From Streptomyces asiaticus (GTDB lineage: Bacteria > Actinomycetota > Actinomycetes > Streptomycetales > Streptomycetaceae): DNA of 64,000 bases. Under the pieces are notes generated by a model. The model did not search any database. It saw only the letters and a program-made list of their open reading frames with translations, and was not told the DNA's origin. The DNA is taken from assembly GCF_018138715.1 (NCBI RefSeq), contig NZ_JAGSHX010000006.1:7502001-7566000 (forward strand), given 5' to 3'. The number at the start of each line of letters is the position of its first letter. Within the stretch, counting starts at the first letter, position 1. Position numbers and translations under genes: made by a program. Below, piece after piece: positions 44,646 through 53,475 of this stretch.

Positions 44646-45799
44646 TGGGGGAGATCGAAATACCGGCCGGGACCGCGCCCGGCCCGGTCGACGTCGACGT
44701 CCACGACGGCCTGCACAGCGAGCTCGGCGCCCTGCGCGGCGAGCACCCGGGCCGCGCCCGCAACCCGGTGATCAAGGTGGTGGAGCTCGGCTGGCTGGAG
44801 TTCGTCAAGCCCGACCTCGACCGCGCCGAGCACTTCGCCCGCGACTTCGGCTTCGTCGTCCACGACCGCACCCCGGACCGGCTCAGCCTGCGCGGCACCT
44901 GGTCGGCGCTGCCGTGCCTGGTGATCCGCCGCGGTCGGCACGCCCGCTTCGTCGGGCCCACGTTCGTCGCCGAGTCGACCACCGACGTGCGGCGGCTGGC
45001 CCGCTGGGCCGGCGCCAACGCGCTCCCGCTCGGCAGCGGCCAGGCCGTCCAGCTCACCGATCCGAGTGGCTTCCCGGTGCGGGTCGCAGCCGGCCTGGAC
45101 CGCCTGTCGGCACTGCCCGAGCGTGACCCGCTCGACTTCAATTTCGGTACGAAGCCGATCCGGCTGGGCACCACCCAGCGGCCCCCGCGAGGCGCGGCGG
45201 AGGTGCAGCGGCTCGGGCATGTCGTACTGGAGACGCCGCGGTTCAGGAACGCGCTGGAGTGGTACCTCGAAGCCCTCGGCCTGATCGTCAGTGACTTCCT
45301 GTACCTGGACGAACTCCGCGACCGCGGGCCCACGATGGCCTTTCTGCGCTGCGACCTCGGCCCGGTGCCGGCCGATCACCACACCCTCGCGATGCACCTC
45401 GGGCCGCGCGCGGGCTACGTGCATTCGGCCTACCAGGTCACCGACCTCGACGCCGTGGCGGCGGGCGGCGCGTACCTCGCCGACCAGGGCTACCACCGCG
45501 TGTGGGGCATCGGCCGGCACATCCAGGGCAGCCAGATCTTCGACTACTGGCACGACCCGGACCGGATGATGCTCGAGCACTACGCCGACGGGGATCTCTT
45601 CGACAGCTCCCTCGAACCCGGCTGGGCGCCGATGAGCGCCAGCGGCCTTTCCCAGTGGGGCCCGCCCGTATCCCGCGACTTCCTGGGGAGCAAACCCACT
45701 CCCGGCATGGTCACCGCCCTGCTCAAGGCGCTGGGCGACAAGACCAACGACATCGACAAAGACGTCCTGAAGGCACTGGCGAAAGCGATGGCGGCATAA
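44645..45799 (+). CDS. VOC-family extradiol ring-cleavage dioxygenase
   Basis: A 384-aa protein starting at ATG 44645 (TGATG overlap). It has two VOC modules (about 42-150 and 187-320). The C-terminal module carries the iron ligands His192 (LGHVVLE), His260 (YVHSAYQV) and Glu311 (MMLEHYADGD) and the usual HDP loop (YWHDPDRMM), the pattern of type I extradiol dioxygenases such as BphC or catechol 2,3-dioxygenase. A C-terminal helical tail (KTNDIDKDVLKALAKAMAA) is unusual for BphC. The FAD hydroxylase and FAH enzyme nearby fit meta-cleavage of a catechol. Confidence 0.88.
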   Translation: MGEIEIPAGTAPGPVDVDVHDGLHSELGALRGEHPGRARNPVIKVVELGWLEFVKPDLDRAEHFARDFGFVVHDRTPDRLSLRGTWSALPCLVIRRGRHARFVGPTFVAESTTDVRRLARWAGANALPLGSGQAVQLTDPSGFPVRVAAGLDRLSALPERDPLDFNFGTKPIRLGTTQRPPRGAAEVQRLGHVVLETPRFRNALEWYLEALGLIVSDFLYLDELRDRGPTMAFLRCDLGPVPADHHTLAMHLGPRAGYVHSAYQVTDLDAVAAGGAYLADQGYHRVWGIGRHIQGSQIFDYWHDPDRMMLEHYADGDLFDSSLEPGWAPMSASGLSQWGPPVSRDFLGSKPTPGMVTALLKALGDKTNDIDKDVLKALAKAMAA

Positions 45800-45801
45800 G
45801 C

Positions 45802-46758
45802 ATGAGTACGAACGTGGCACGCACGGAAGACGGCTGGTGGGTCGAGAACGATGGTCGGCTGACCCGGATCCGGACCGCAGCAACTACCACCCGCGAACTC
45901 CTCGCCGACCGGTCCGCGATCGACAAGGCCGCCGGCGCATCCGACCCCGAGGGTCCTCTGCTCGTAAACACTGGCCTGCTTTCACCGGTCACCACCCCTG
46001 CCCGGGTGGTCGCCCAGATGGTCAATTACCGCAGCCATGCGCACGACTCGGGTTTCGACCCGGACGCGGTGCCACCGGCGTTCTTCCGTAAAGCGTCGGG
46101 CTCGGTCTGCGGGCCCACGGACGACATCCGCTGCCCCGACCACGTCGGATTCCTCGACTACGAAGTGGAGTTGGGCCTCGTGATCGGCCGCCGGATCGAG
46201 GTCGGTTCGGCGGTGGCCGAGGACGACCTCGCCGAGGTGGTCGCGGGCATCGTCATCACCAACGACGTCAGCGCTCGCGACATCCAACTGACCCGCACTT
46301 AGTTCTACGAGTCCAAGTCATACCCGACCTTCACCCCGGTCGGCCCGTTCCTCACCCTGCTCGACGGGGCCGAGCTCAGCGCCCTCGAACGGCTGCGGCT
46401 CACCCTGAGTGTCAACGGCGAGGTGCGCCAGAACAGCACCGTCGCCGACATGATCGTCAAGCCCGCGCGCGCACTTACGTTGCTCGCCCGCTTCCAGGCG
46501 CTCGACCCCGGCGATCTGCTGCTCACCGGCACACCCGGCGGTACCGCCCTGAAGGCTCCGCGCCCGCTGGTCGAGAAGATCGGTGCCCTGCTGCCCCCAG
46601 CGGTGAAGTGGAGGGCGTTCTTCAAGCGGCAGGCCGGCGCCCCGCACTACCTCAAGGACGGCGACGTCGTCGCCACCACCATCACCGACCCCGTACGCGG
46701 CATCGACCTCGGCCGGCAGAGCAACATCGTGCGCAAGCATGTGCGGGCCGCGCTGTGA
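45802..46758 (+). pseudogene. Fumarylacetoacetate hydrolase-family gene with in-frame amber codon
   Basis: The first half (45802-46299) holds the N-terminal region and the start of the catalytic fold (GFLDYEVELGLVIGRRI, NDVSARDIQL). TAG at 46300-46302 interrupts RT(stop)FYESKSYPTFTPVGP, where relatives have Gln; CAG to TAG explains it. After the stop the same frame continues correctly (DMIVKPARALTLLARF, DLLLTGTPGGTALK) to the real end at 46758, overlapping the next ATG. Every other feature of the gene is intact, so the inactivation is recent, a sequencing error, or suppressed. The family hydrolyses the C-C bond of ring-cleavage products. Confidence 0.85.
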
Positions 46759-48647
46759 TGCCGGCCGAACTGCCCCCGCTGTCATCAGCGGACGACCTCC
46801 GCGCCATCGAGCAGGTCCCGCTGGCCGAGCGCGACCTCGCGCTCACCACGTACGAGCTGCTCAGCCGTGCCGCGCAGCGATGGCACGACGAACCGTGCTC
46901 GCTGTGGATCCCGGACGCGGCCGCGTTCGAGGACAACGTGGCAGTGACGTACGGGGAGTTGCATGCCCGCGTGCGCAGGATCGCGCATGGACTGCATCGG
47001 CTGGGTGTCGGCCGCGAGGACGCGGTCACGCTGGCGGCGCCCAACTGCAGTGACCTCCTCGCCGCGACCCTGGCGGCGCAGGCCGTCGGGATCGCAGCGC
47101 CCGTCAACGCCGCGCTCGACGTGCGTCACCTCACGCACATCGTGCGCCTGACCGGCTCCCGCGTGCTGGTCACCGCCGGTCCCGAACTCGACGAGGCGTT
47201 GTGGAAACGGCTCTTGGACTCTGCCGGCGCCCTCGGGATCGAGGTTCTCGTCGCGCTCTCGCCCGACGGCGGCGAGAAGGGCACGGCGGCCGCGCTGGAG
47301 GCGCGCCCGGGGCTTCGCACCGTATGGCTCGACGACCTGGTGGAGGGCGCACCGCCCGCTCCTGCCGGACTCCCGAGCGCACCGCCGGCGCCCGATGACC
47401 TGGCCGCCTTCTTCCACACCGGCGGCACCACCGGCATGCCCAAGGTGGCCGCCCACACCCACCGCAATCAGGCGGTGATGGCATGGAGCGTCGCGCTCGC
47501 GGGCGGTGCGGGCACTGGCCAGAGCATCGTCGCCGGCCTGCCGCTCTTCCACGTCAACGCCCTTCTGGTGACCGCCCTGGCGCCGATGGTGACCGGCGCC
47601 CGGCCGATCTGGCCGAGCCCGCTCGGCTATCGCGACCCGAATCTTTACGCTGCGTTCTGGCGGCTCGTCGAGCACTACCGGCCCCGCGCCATGTCCGCGG
47701 TGCCGACTGTCTACGCCTATCTGTCGGCCATGCCGGTCGACGCCGACATCAGCTCGCTGGAGCTGCCCGTCGTCGGCGCCGCTCCGCTGCCCGACAGCGT
47801 GCGGCGTGCCTTCGTCGAGGCTACGGGCCTTGAGTTGCACGAGGGTTACGGCCTCACCGAGGGCACATGCGCGACGTCAGCGACCCTGCCCGGAGATGTC
47901 CGCCCGGGGTCGGTAGGGCAGCGACTGCCCTACCAGGAGGTGGTGGCGGCGGACGTCGACCGGACGAGCGGCCGGGTACGGGCGCTGTCCGCGGGTGAAG
48001 TCGGCGAGCTGCTGATCAGTGGCCCGACTGTGTTCGCGGGCTATCTGCGGCGCGACGGCGACCGCAGATCGGTGGATGACAGTGGCGTCGTCGTCGATGG
48101 CTGGTTGCGCACGGGTGATCTGGGCTTCGTACGCAACGAGCGGATCCATCTGCGCGGTCGGCAGAAGGACCTGATCATCCGTGGCGGGCACAACATCGAC
48201 CCCGCTGTGATCGAGGACGTCCTGCTCGACCACCCCGCCGTGACCGCGGCCGGCGCCGTCGGCCGACCCGACCGCACGTCGGGCGAAATCCCCGTCGTCT
48301 TCGTCACGCTCACCACGTCGGAGGTCACCGTGGAGGAGCTGTCGGACTGGGCGGCGCGGCACATCGGCGAACCGGCCGCCCGGCCGAAATCGATCACGGT
48401 GCTCGACGCGATCCCGCTCACCGAGATCGGGAAGCCGTTCAAGCCCGCGCTGCGCGAGGCGGCGGCGGCCCAGCACTTCCGTCACGAGCTCGCCGAGCAC
48501 GGCATCGACGACGTCAGGGTGCGTGCCGACCATGAAGGCGGCCGCCTGGTCGTGTTCCTGTCCGGCGACGCGGCCGTCCGGGCCGCCGCGGCGCTCAAGG
48601 GCTACGACGTGGCGTTCCGTACCGATGCCGAGGAGGCGGACCAGTGA
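46758..48647 (+). CDS. AMP-forming acyl-CoA ligase
   Basis: A 629-aa adenylate-forming enzyme starting at ATG 46758 (sharing one base with the preceding stop). The phosphate-binding motif is TGGTTGMPK (221-229), the adenylate motif is HEGYGLTEGT, and the hinge region is GWLRTGDLGFVRNERIHLRGRQKDLIIRGG. An extra C-terminal segment of about 75 residues follows the usual PLTEIGKPFKPALRE end. It probably activates an aromatic or branched carboxylate in the pathway. Translationally coupled with the FAD monooxygenase gene (GTGA). Confidence 0.9.
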   Translation: MPAELPPLSSADDLRAIEQVPLAERDLALTTYELLSRAAQRWHDEPCSLWIPDAAAFEDNVAVTYGELHARVRRIAHGLHRLGVGREDAVTLAAPNCSDLLAATLAAQAVGIAAPVNAALDVRHLTHIVRLTGSRVLVTAGPELDEALWKRLLDSAGALGIEVLVALSPDGGEKGTAAALEARPGLRTVWLDDLVEGAPPAPAGLPSAPPAPDDLAAFFHTGGTTGMPKVAAHTHRNQAVMAWSVALAGGAGTGQSIVAGLPLFHVNALLVTALAPMVTGARPIWPSPLGYRDPNLYAAFWRLVEHYRPRAMSAVPTVYAYLSAMPVDADISSLELPVVGAAPLPDSVRRAFVEATGLELHEGYGLTEGTCATSATLPGDVRPGSVGQRLPYQEVVAADVDRTSGRVRALSAGEVGELLISGPTVFAGYLRRDGDRRSVDDSGVVVDGWLRTGDLGFVRNERIHLRGRQKDLIIRGGHNIDPAVIEDVLLDHPAVTAAGAVGRPDRTSGEIPVVFVTLTTSEVTVEELSDWAARHIGEPAARPKSITVLDAIPLTEIGKPFKPALREAAAAQHFRHELAEHGIDDVRVRADHEGGRLVVFLSGDAAVRAAAALKGYDVAFRTDAEEADQ

Positions 48648-50146
48648 CGTCCACCGGACCCTGGGACGTGATCGTGATCGGTGCCGGACCGACCGGTCTG
48701 TCGGCGGCGACCCTGCTGGGGCAATGTGGCCTGCGCGTCACCGTCGTCGAGCGGCACCGCGAGGTGTACCCGCTGCCGCGGGGTGTCCATCTCGATGACG
48801 AGGTTTACCGGATCCTCCACCAGATGGGCGTCGGCGAGGAGTTCGCTTCCCACACCCGTCCTGCGGCGGGCCTGCGGCTGGTCGACGAACGTCACCGCGT
48901 GCTGGCCACTTTCACTCGCCATGGGGTGACGGCAGCGGGCCTTCCGCCGGCCAACATGTTCGACCAGCCCGACCTCGAGCGCCTGCTGCGCGACAATCTC
49001 AAAGGCCTCCCCGAGGTGTCGGTGCTCGGCGGCCATGAGCTGCGACGTCTCGATACCGCGGAAGCCGGATCGGTGACCGCGCACGTACGCGGCCCGGACG
49101 GTACGACGGTCAACCTGAGCGCGCCCTACGTGATTGCCTGCGACGGCGCCAACAGCACAGTCCGCGCCCAGTTGGAGATCGACAGCGACGACCTCGGCTT
49201 CGACCAGCGCTGGCTGGTCGTCGACGTCCGCTGCACGCTTGACCTCGACGCTTGGGACGGAGTGCACCAGGTGTGCGACACCCGCCGGGCCAGCACGTAC
49301 ATGCGGGTCGGAGAGGACCGCTACCGCTGGGAGTTCCAGCTGCTCGACGGCGAGACCGCCGGCGGCTTCGCGGGCATCCCGGCGCTGCGCCCGCTCATCG
49401 AACCCTGGGTCCGTGGCATTCCGGACGACCAGCTGGAGCTGGTGCGGTGCGCGGAGTACACCTTCCGTGCCCGAGTCGCACGGCACTGGCGGGCCGGCCG
49501 GGTCTTTCTCGCCGGCGACGCCGCCCACGTCACGCCGCCGTTCATCGGCCAGGGCCTGTGCGCCGGCCTGCGCGACGCGCACAACCTCGCGTGGAAGCTG
49601 GCCGCGGTTCTGGGCTGCCGCGCCGCGCCGGAGCTCCTGGACTCCTACGAAGCCGAGCGCCGCCCGCACGCGACCACGATGATCAAACGGGCGAAGGCCA
49701 TGGGGCAGTTGATGACCGGCGGCGGCCGGGCCGCGTCCCTGATACGCCGCCGCCTCGTCCCCGCCCTGGCACGTTCCCAGACAATCAGGCGGAAGCTGCT
49801 GAACAGCCGCACTCCGGCACTCACGCCTGGACACCGCGTACAGCGCCACCCCCCGCGCACCGTACGCGGTGCGCTCCTCCCGCTCGTCCGCCTGCGCGGA
49901 CCGGACGGCGAACCCGTACTGGTCGACCGGCTGCTCGGTGACCGCACCGCCGTCGTCGCCCTGCCCGGCACCGACCTGGCGGCCGTCCCCGACGCCCTGC
50001 CGTCGGCCTGGCTGACCGTCGACCCGGAGGGCAGCGAGGGCGAGCGCCTCCTCGCTCGCTGGCTGCGGGACGCCGGCGTCGAATGGGTCAGCGTCGACCC
50101 CGACCGCGTGGTCAGGGCCGCCGGGCGAACGAGGCTGCCGCGGTGA
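48644..50146 (+). CDS. FAD-dependent aromatic hydroxylase (MhpA/PheA-like)
   Basis: A 500-aa class A flavin monooxygenase. The dinucleotide motif is VIGAGPTGLSAATLL, the DG motif is ACDGANSTVRAQL, and the GD motif is LAGDAAHVTPPFIGQG with LRDAHNLAWKLAAVL. The C-terminal domain (about 395-500) matches the thioredoxin-like end of 3-(3-hydroxyphenyl)propionate hydroxylase-type enzymes. It starts with GTG 48644 overlapping the ligase stop. Expected to hydroxylate a phenolic intermediate before ring cleavage by the VOC enzyme. Confidence 0.9.
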   Translation: MTSTGPWDVIVIGAGPTGLSAATLLGQCGLRVTVVERHREVYPLPRGVHLDDEVYRILHQMGVGEEFASHTRPAAGLRLVDERHRVLATFTRHGVTAAGLPPANMFDQPDLERLLRDNLKGLPEVSVLGGHELRRLDTAEAGSVTAHVRGPDGTTVNLSAPYVIACDGANSTVRAQLEIDSDDLGFDQRWLVVDVRCTLDLDAWDGVHQVCDTRRASTYMRVGEDRYRWEFQLLDGETAGGFAGIPALRPLIEPWVRGIPDDQLELVRCAEYTFRARVARHWRAGRVFLAGDAAHVTPPFIGQGLCAGLRDAHNLAWKLAAVLGCRAAPELLDSYEAERRPHATTMIKRAKAMGQLMTGGGRAASLIRRRLVPALARSQTIRRKLLNSRTPALTPGHRVQRHPPRTVRGALLPLVRLRGPDGEPVLVDRLLGDRTAVVALPGTDLAAVPDALPSAWLTVDPEGSEGERLLARWLRDAGVEWVSVDPDRVVRAAGRTRLPR

Positions 50147-50244
50147 GTGACGGCGTGGCCCGCACCCTCCGAGCCGCGGACGGGCGTGGCGGTTCCGGAA
50201 GCCGGACGAGCGGGATGGGGGACGGCCCCGATACGATCCTGACC

Positions 50245-50892
50245 ATGTCGGAACGGCCGCCAACACGCGTGGAGCGACGCAAGCTGCGCACCCGCACAGC
50301 TCTGATCGAAGCCGCGCAGGAGATCTACGCCCGGCGCGGAGACTTCGACGTCAGCATCCAGCAGATCACCGAGGCGGCCGACGTCGGCTTCGGGACCTTC
50401 TACAACCACTTCTCCTCCAAGGCCGAGCTGCTCGACACGGCCATCGGCCAAGCTCTCGAGGCGCACGCCGCCTGGCTGGAGGACCTGCTCGCCGACGTCG
50501 ACGACCCGGCCGTGGTCTTCGCGACGTCCATGCGGCTGACCGGCCGGCTGGTACGCACCCGCCCCCGGCTGGCGAAGGTGATGATGAACAGCAGGGGTGC
50601 GCTGCTCAACGCGCCGTTCGGCCACGCGGCACACGCCCGCAGCGACATCGAGGCGGCGATGGCCGCCGGGCGGTTCGTGATCGAGGATGTGGATGTCGCC
50701 CTTGCCTGCACGGCCGGATGTCTGATCGCCACCATGCACCTGTGCACCGGCGCACCGCCGGACACGGTCGACTCCATCGCCGACCAGGCCGTGCGGAACG
50801 TGCTGCGGATGTTTGGTATGAACGATGCCGATGTGACCGAGATCGTGTCTCTGCCGCTCCCCACCGACGAGCCGCAGGACCCGTCGCTCTGA
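50245..50892 (+). CDS. TetR-family regulator
   Basis: A 215-aa protein. ATG 50245 is preferred because the preceding extension is low-complexity; a -10-like TACGAT lies 15 bp before it, suggesting a leaderless or very short leader transcript. N-terminal HTH: RTALIEAAQEIYARRG, ISIQQITEAADVGFGTFYNHF. The C-terminal ligand domain resembles the TetR_C members that bind aromatic acyl compounds. It ends the plus-strand catabolic operon and likely controls the divergent promoter at 43.7 kb. Confidence 0.88.
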   Translation: MSERPPTRVERRKLRTRTALIEAAQEIYARRGDFDVSIQQITEAADVGFGTFYNHFSSKAELLDTAIGQALEAHAAWLEDLLADVDDPAVVFATSMRLTGRLVRTRPRLAKVMMNSRGALLNAPFGHAAHARSDIEAAMAAGRFVIEDVDVALACTAGCLIATMHLCTGAPPDTVDSIADQAVRNVLRMFGMNDADVTEIVSLPLPTDEPQDPSL

Positions 50893-50899
50893 CGTCGGC

Positions 50900-51065
50900 G
50901 ATCACGCACCGAAGCGCGGCCGAACTGCCGGTAGCGGTCGGCCCACCGCTGGGCCGTCGTCGGCGAGACCTGGAAGCGTTCCGCGGCCCGGCGCAAGGGC
51001 CAGCCGTCGTCTACCACTCAGCGGGCCAGCCGCAGACGGCCTGTCTCAGTCAGGGGTGCATTACG
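50900..51065 (-). pseudogene. IS481-type transposase N-terminal remnant
   Basis: On the minus strand the translation reads NAPLTETGRLRLAR, a TGA, then VVDDGWPLRRAAERFQVSPTTAQRWADRYRQFG: the N-terminal HTH of IS481-like transposases. It is interrupted by a stop and loses similarity after about 45 residues. It marks old insertion activity beside the catabolic operon. Confidence 0.65.
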
Positions 51066-51099
51066 GTGTGGCACGAGGGCCGCCGGCTCGCGTGCCGGG

Positions 51100-51409
51100 G
51101 TGGCTCCCATCCCGACGGAGGCGCTTCTCGACGCGGCCGCCGAGCTGCTCGACGAGGGCGGCCCTGACGCGGTAACCCTGCGGGATGTGGGCGCACGGGC
51201 CGGTGTGAGCCGCGGCGCCCCCTACGGGCACTTCGCCGACAAGGAGTGCCTGCTTGGCGCCGTCGCCGCAGAAGGCTGGGAGCGTTTCAGCGACGAGATC
51301 GCAGCCCTGCGCGGCACCCCGTCCGGCAGGCTCCGGGGCGCCCTCACCGCGCTCGTCTCCATCGGCCGCCGCCACCCTCACCTCTACCGGCAGATGTTCG
51401 GCCCCCCCC
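51100..51409 (+). pseudogene. TetR regulator, N-terminal fragment (split by IS110 insertion)
   Basis: From GTG 51100 the frame reads a TetR HTH (PTEALLDAAAELLDEGGPDAV, LRDVGARAGVSRGAPYGHFADKECLL) and the start of the ligand domain (GRRHPHLYRQMFG). It then runs into IS110 sequence at an eight-C tract (51402-51409). The natural continuation is found at 55070-55319 after the same C-tract, so this is one half of a split gene. Confidence 0.82.
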
Positions 51410-51671
51410 GTTATCTTTTTCGCGGTCCTGCAAGAGGGCCGCTGGCCTCCGGGCCCGGCATGACTGTTCCCCCCTGTCGAAGAGATGACCTGGGGGGTGG
51501 TGTCACCGGGTCCGAGAGGTGCCGTTGGAGACGCTGATGAGAGGTCCGACTACCGCCTGGCCTGGCGCAATGCCCGGCTGTTTGCGGGCGGCAGGTCTGC
51601 ATAACGTGGATGCGCGCACACGGCGCCGATGCCCTGGCCAGCACCGCACGAACCCCGTTCGGGAGGATGGG
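51410..51671 (+). ncRNA. Candidate bridge RNA region of the IS110 element
   Basis: This is the non-coding left end between the insertion border and the transposase start. In IS110 elements of this orientation the bridge RNA is encoded here. Potential stems are visible: a C-run at 51474-51478 (gtCCCCCctg) against GGGGGG at about 51492, and AATGCCCGGC/GCCGGGCA-type pairings around 51550-51580. The RNA boundaries and loops cannot be defined from sequence alone. Confidence 0.35.
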
Positions 51672-52874
51672 TTGGATGACATCGACGACGTGGGCGTCTT
51701 CCTCGGCCTGGACGTCGGCAAGAGCGCCCATCACGGGCACGGCCTCACCCCGGCCGGCAAGAAGGTCCTCGACAAGCCCCTGCCCAACAGCGAACCGAAG
51801 CTGCGGGCCGTCTTCGACAAGCTGGCCGCGAAGTTCGGCACCGTCCTGGTCATCGTGGACCAGCCCGCCTCCATCGGAGCCCTGCCCCTGACGGTCGCCC
51901 GGGACGCCGGCTGCAAGGTCGCCTACCTGCCCGGACTCTCGATGCGGCGGATCGCCGACCTCTACCCGGGCGAGGCGAAGACCGACGCGAAGGACGCCGC
52001 GGTGATCGCGGACGCCGCCCGGACGATGCCACACACCCTGCGCTCGCTGGAACTGACCGACGAGATCACCGCCGAACTGACCGTGCTGGTGGGCTTCGAC
52101 CAGGACCTCGCGGCCGAGGCCACCCGCACCTCCAACCGCATACGTGGTCTGCTCACCCAGTTCCACCCCAGCCTGGAGCGGGTCCTCGGCCCGCGCCTGG
52201 ACCATCAGGCTGTGACCTGGCTGCTGGAACGCTACGGATCCCCGGCCGCCCTGCGGAAGGCCGGCCAGCACAGGCTGACTGAGGTGATTCGGCCCAAGGC
52301 CCCACGCATGGCCACCCGGCTGATCGACGAGATCTTCGACGCACTCGACGAACAGACCGTCGTGGTCCCCGGGACCGGCACCCTCGACGTCGTGATCCCG
52401 TCGCTGGCCCGCTCGCTCGCGGCCGTCCACGAACAGCGACGCGGCCTGGAAACACAGATCGGGCAGCTGCTGGAGGCTCACCCTCTTTCCCGGGTCCTGA
52501 CCTCGATGCCGGGGGTCGCGGTCAGGACCGCAGCCACCTTGCTGGTCACCGTCGGCGACGGCACCAGCTTCCCCACCGCCGCCCACCTCGCCTCCTACGC
52601 CGGACTTGCCCCTACCACCAAGTCGTCCGGGACCTCGATCCACGGCGAACACGCTCCCAGAGGCGGCAACCGCCAGCTCAAACGCGCGATGTTCCTCTCC
52701 GCGTTCGCCGCCCTGCACGATCCCGCCTCCCGCACCTACTACGACCGCTGCCGGGCCCGGGGAAAGACCCACACACAAGCTCTTCTCCGCCTGGCCCGTC
52801 ACCGCATCAGCGTGCTGTTCGCGATGCTCCGCGACGGCACCTTCTACGAACCCCGCACCCCCCGCCTCGCTTGA
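51672..52874 (+). CDS. IS110-family transposase (DEDD recombinase)
   Basis: The conserved protein begins near DDIDDVGVFLGLDVGKS, so TTG 51672 with GGGAGGA upstream is the likely start (an in-frame ATG at 51519 is far inside the left end). It has 400 residues. The RuvC-like N-terminal domain has Asp in FLGLDVGKSAHH, Glu/Asp in VIVDQPASIGALP and GEAKTDAKDAAVIADAAR. The Transposase_20 C-terminal domain has the motif VLTSMPGVAVRTAATLL and a Ser nucleophile region YAGLAPTTKSSGTSIHGE. All expected residues are present, so the protein looks intact although its 3' flank is occupied by a group II intron. Confidence 0.88.
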   Translation: MDDIDDVGVFLGLDVGKSAHHGHGLTPAGKKVLDKPLPNSEPKLRAVFDKLAAKFGTVLVIVDQPASIGALPLTVARDAGCKVAYLPGLSMRRIADLYPGEAKTDAKDAAVIADAARTMPHTLRSLELTDEITAELTVLVGFDQDLAAEATRTSNRIRGLLTQFHPSLERVLGPRLDHQAVTWLLERYGSPAALRKAGQHRLTEVIRPKAPRMATRLIDEIFDALDEQTVVVPGTGTLDVVIPSLARSLAAVHEQRRGLETQIGQLLEAHPLSRVLTSMPGVAVRTAATLLVTVGDGTSFPTAAHLASYAGLAPTTKSSGTSIHGEHAPRGGNRQLKRAMFLSAFAALHDPASRTYYDRCRARGKTHTQALLRLARHRISVLFAMLRDGTFYEPRTPRLA

Positions 52875-53475
52875 CGAAAGACATAGGTGCGCCGTGAAGC
52901 GTGTGCTGTTCGAGTGGCGGTGAAAGGACGCCACCGCCGTCCTGTCGCAGCAGGGCGGTTGAAGCTGAGGGCAGCCCGACCCGGGAGGTGCCGGGGAGGG
53001 TGGCAAGCGGCCCTGACAAAGCCGGGACGTATCAGCACTGCCAGATGGTGCGGGTCCGGCAAGCGAGACGGAAAGGAGTACGCGAGGAACCGGCGTTGAC
53101 GCCTCCTTACTCGTCACCAGCTCGAACCTGGCGGATCTGGGCTGGATGCGGTGCGTCCCTGTCTCCATGGAGATGGGGAACTTCCCGGGCGGTTGCTATG
53201 TGTCGTTCGGGGAGGCCACGGCGAAGTGCTGCGGGGTAGTCGTGGTGATGCCGCGGGGGTATAGCCGGGCTCCTACTCCGTCGATCGAACAGCATGTGAA
53301 CACGGGAACCGTTCCGGCCCTGACCTGCAACAACGCATCCAGCGAGGATGCAGGCTTGGCCCACCGTCGGCCGAACGGGCCGGGACGGGGCGGAGCCGCC
53401 GTAGTACTCCGCGCCGGGGAGAGCCCGGCACATGGGGAAGGGCGGCAGCGGAATCGAGAAGGGAAGGAGGCTGCA

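Noticed and set aside
48602..50266. 554-codon minus-strand open frame
   Set aside because: Antisense of the flavin monooxygenase, with no domain features.
51411..53168. 585-codon minus-strand open frame
   Set aside because: It is the complement of the IS110 transposase and intron start; no recognisable domain.
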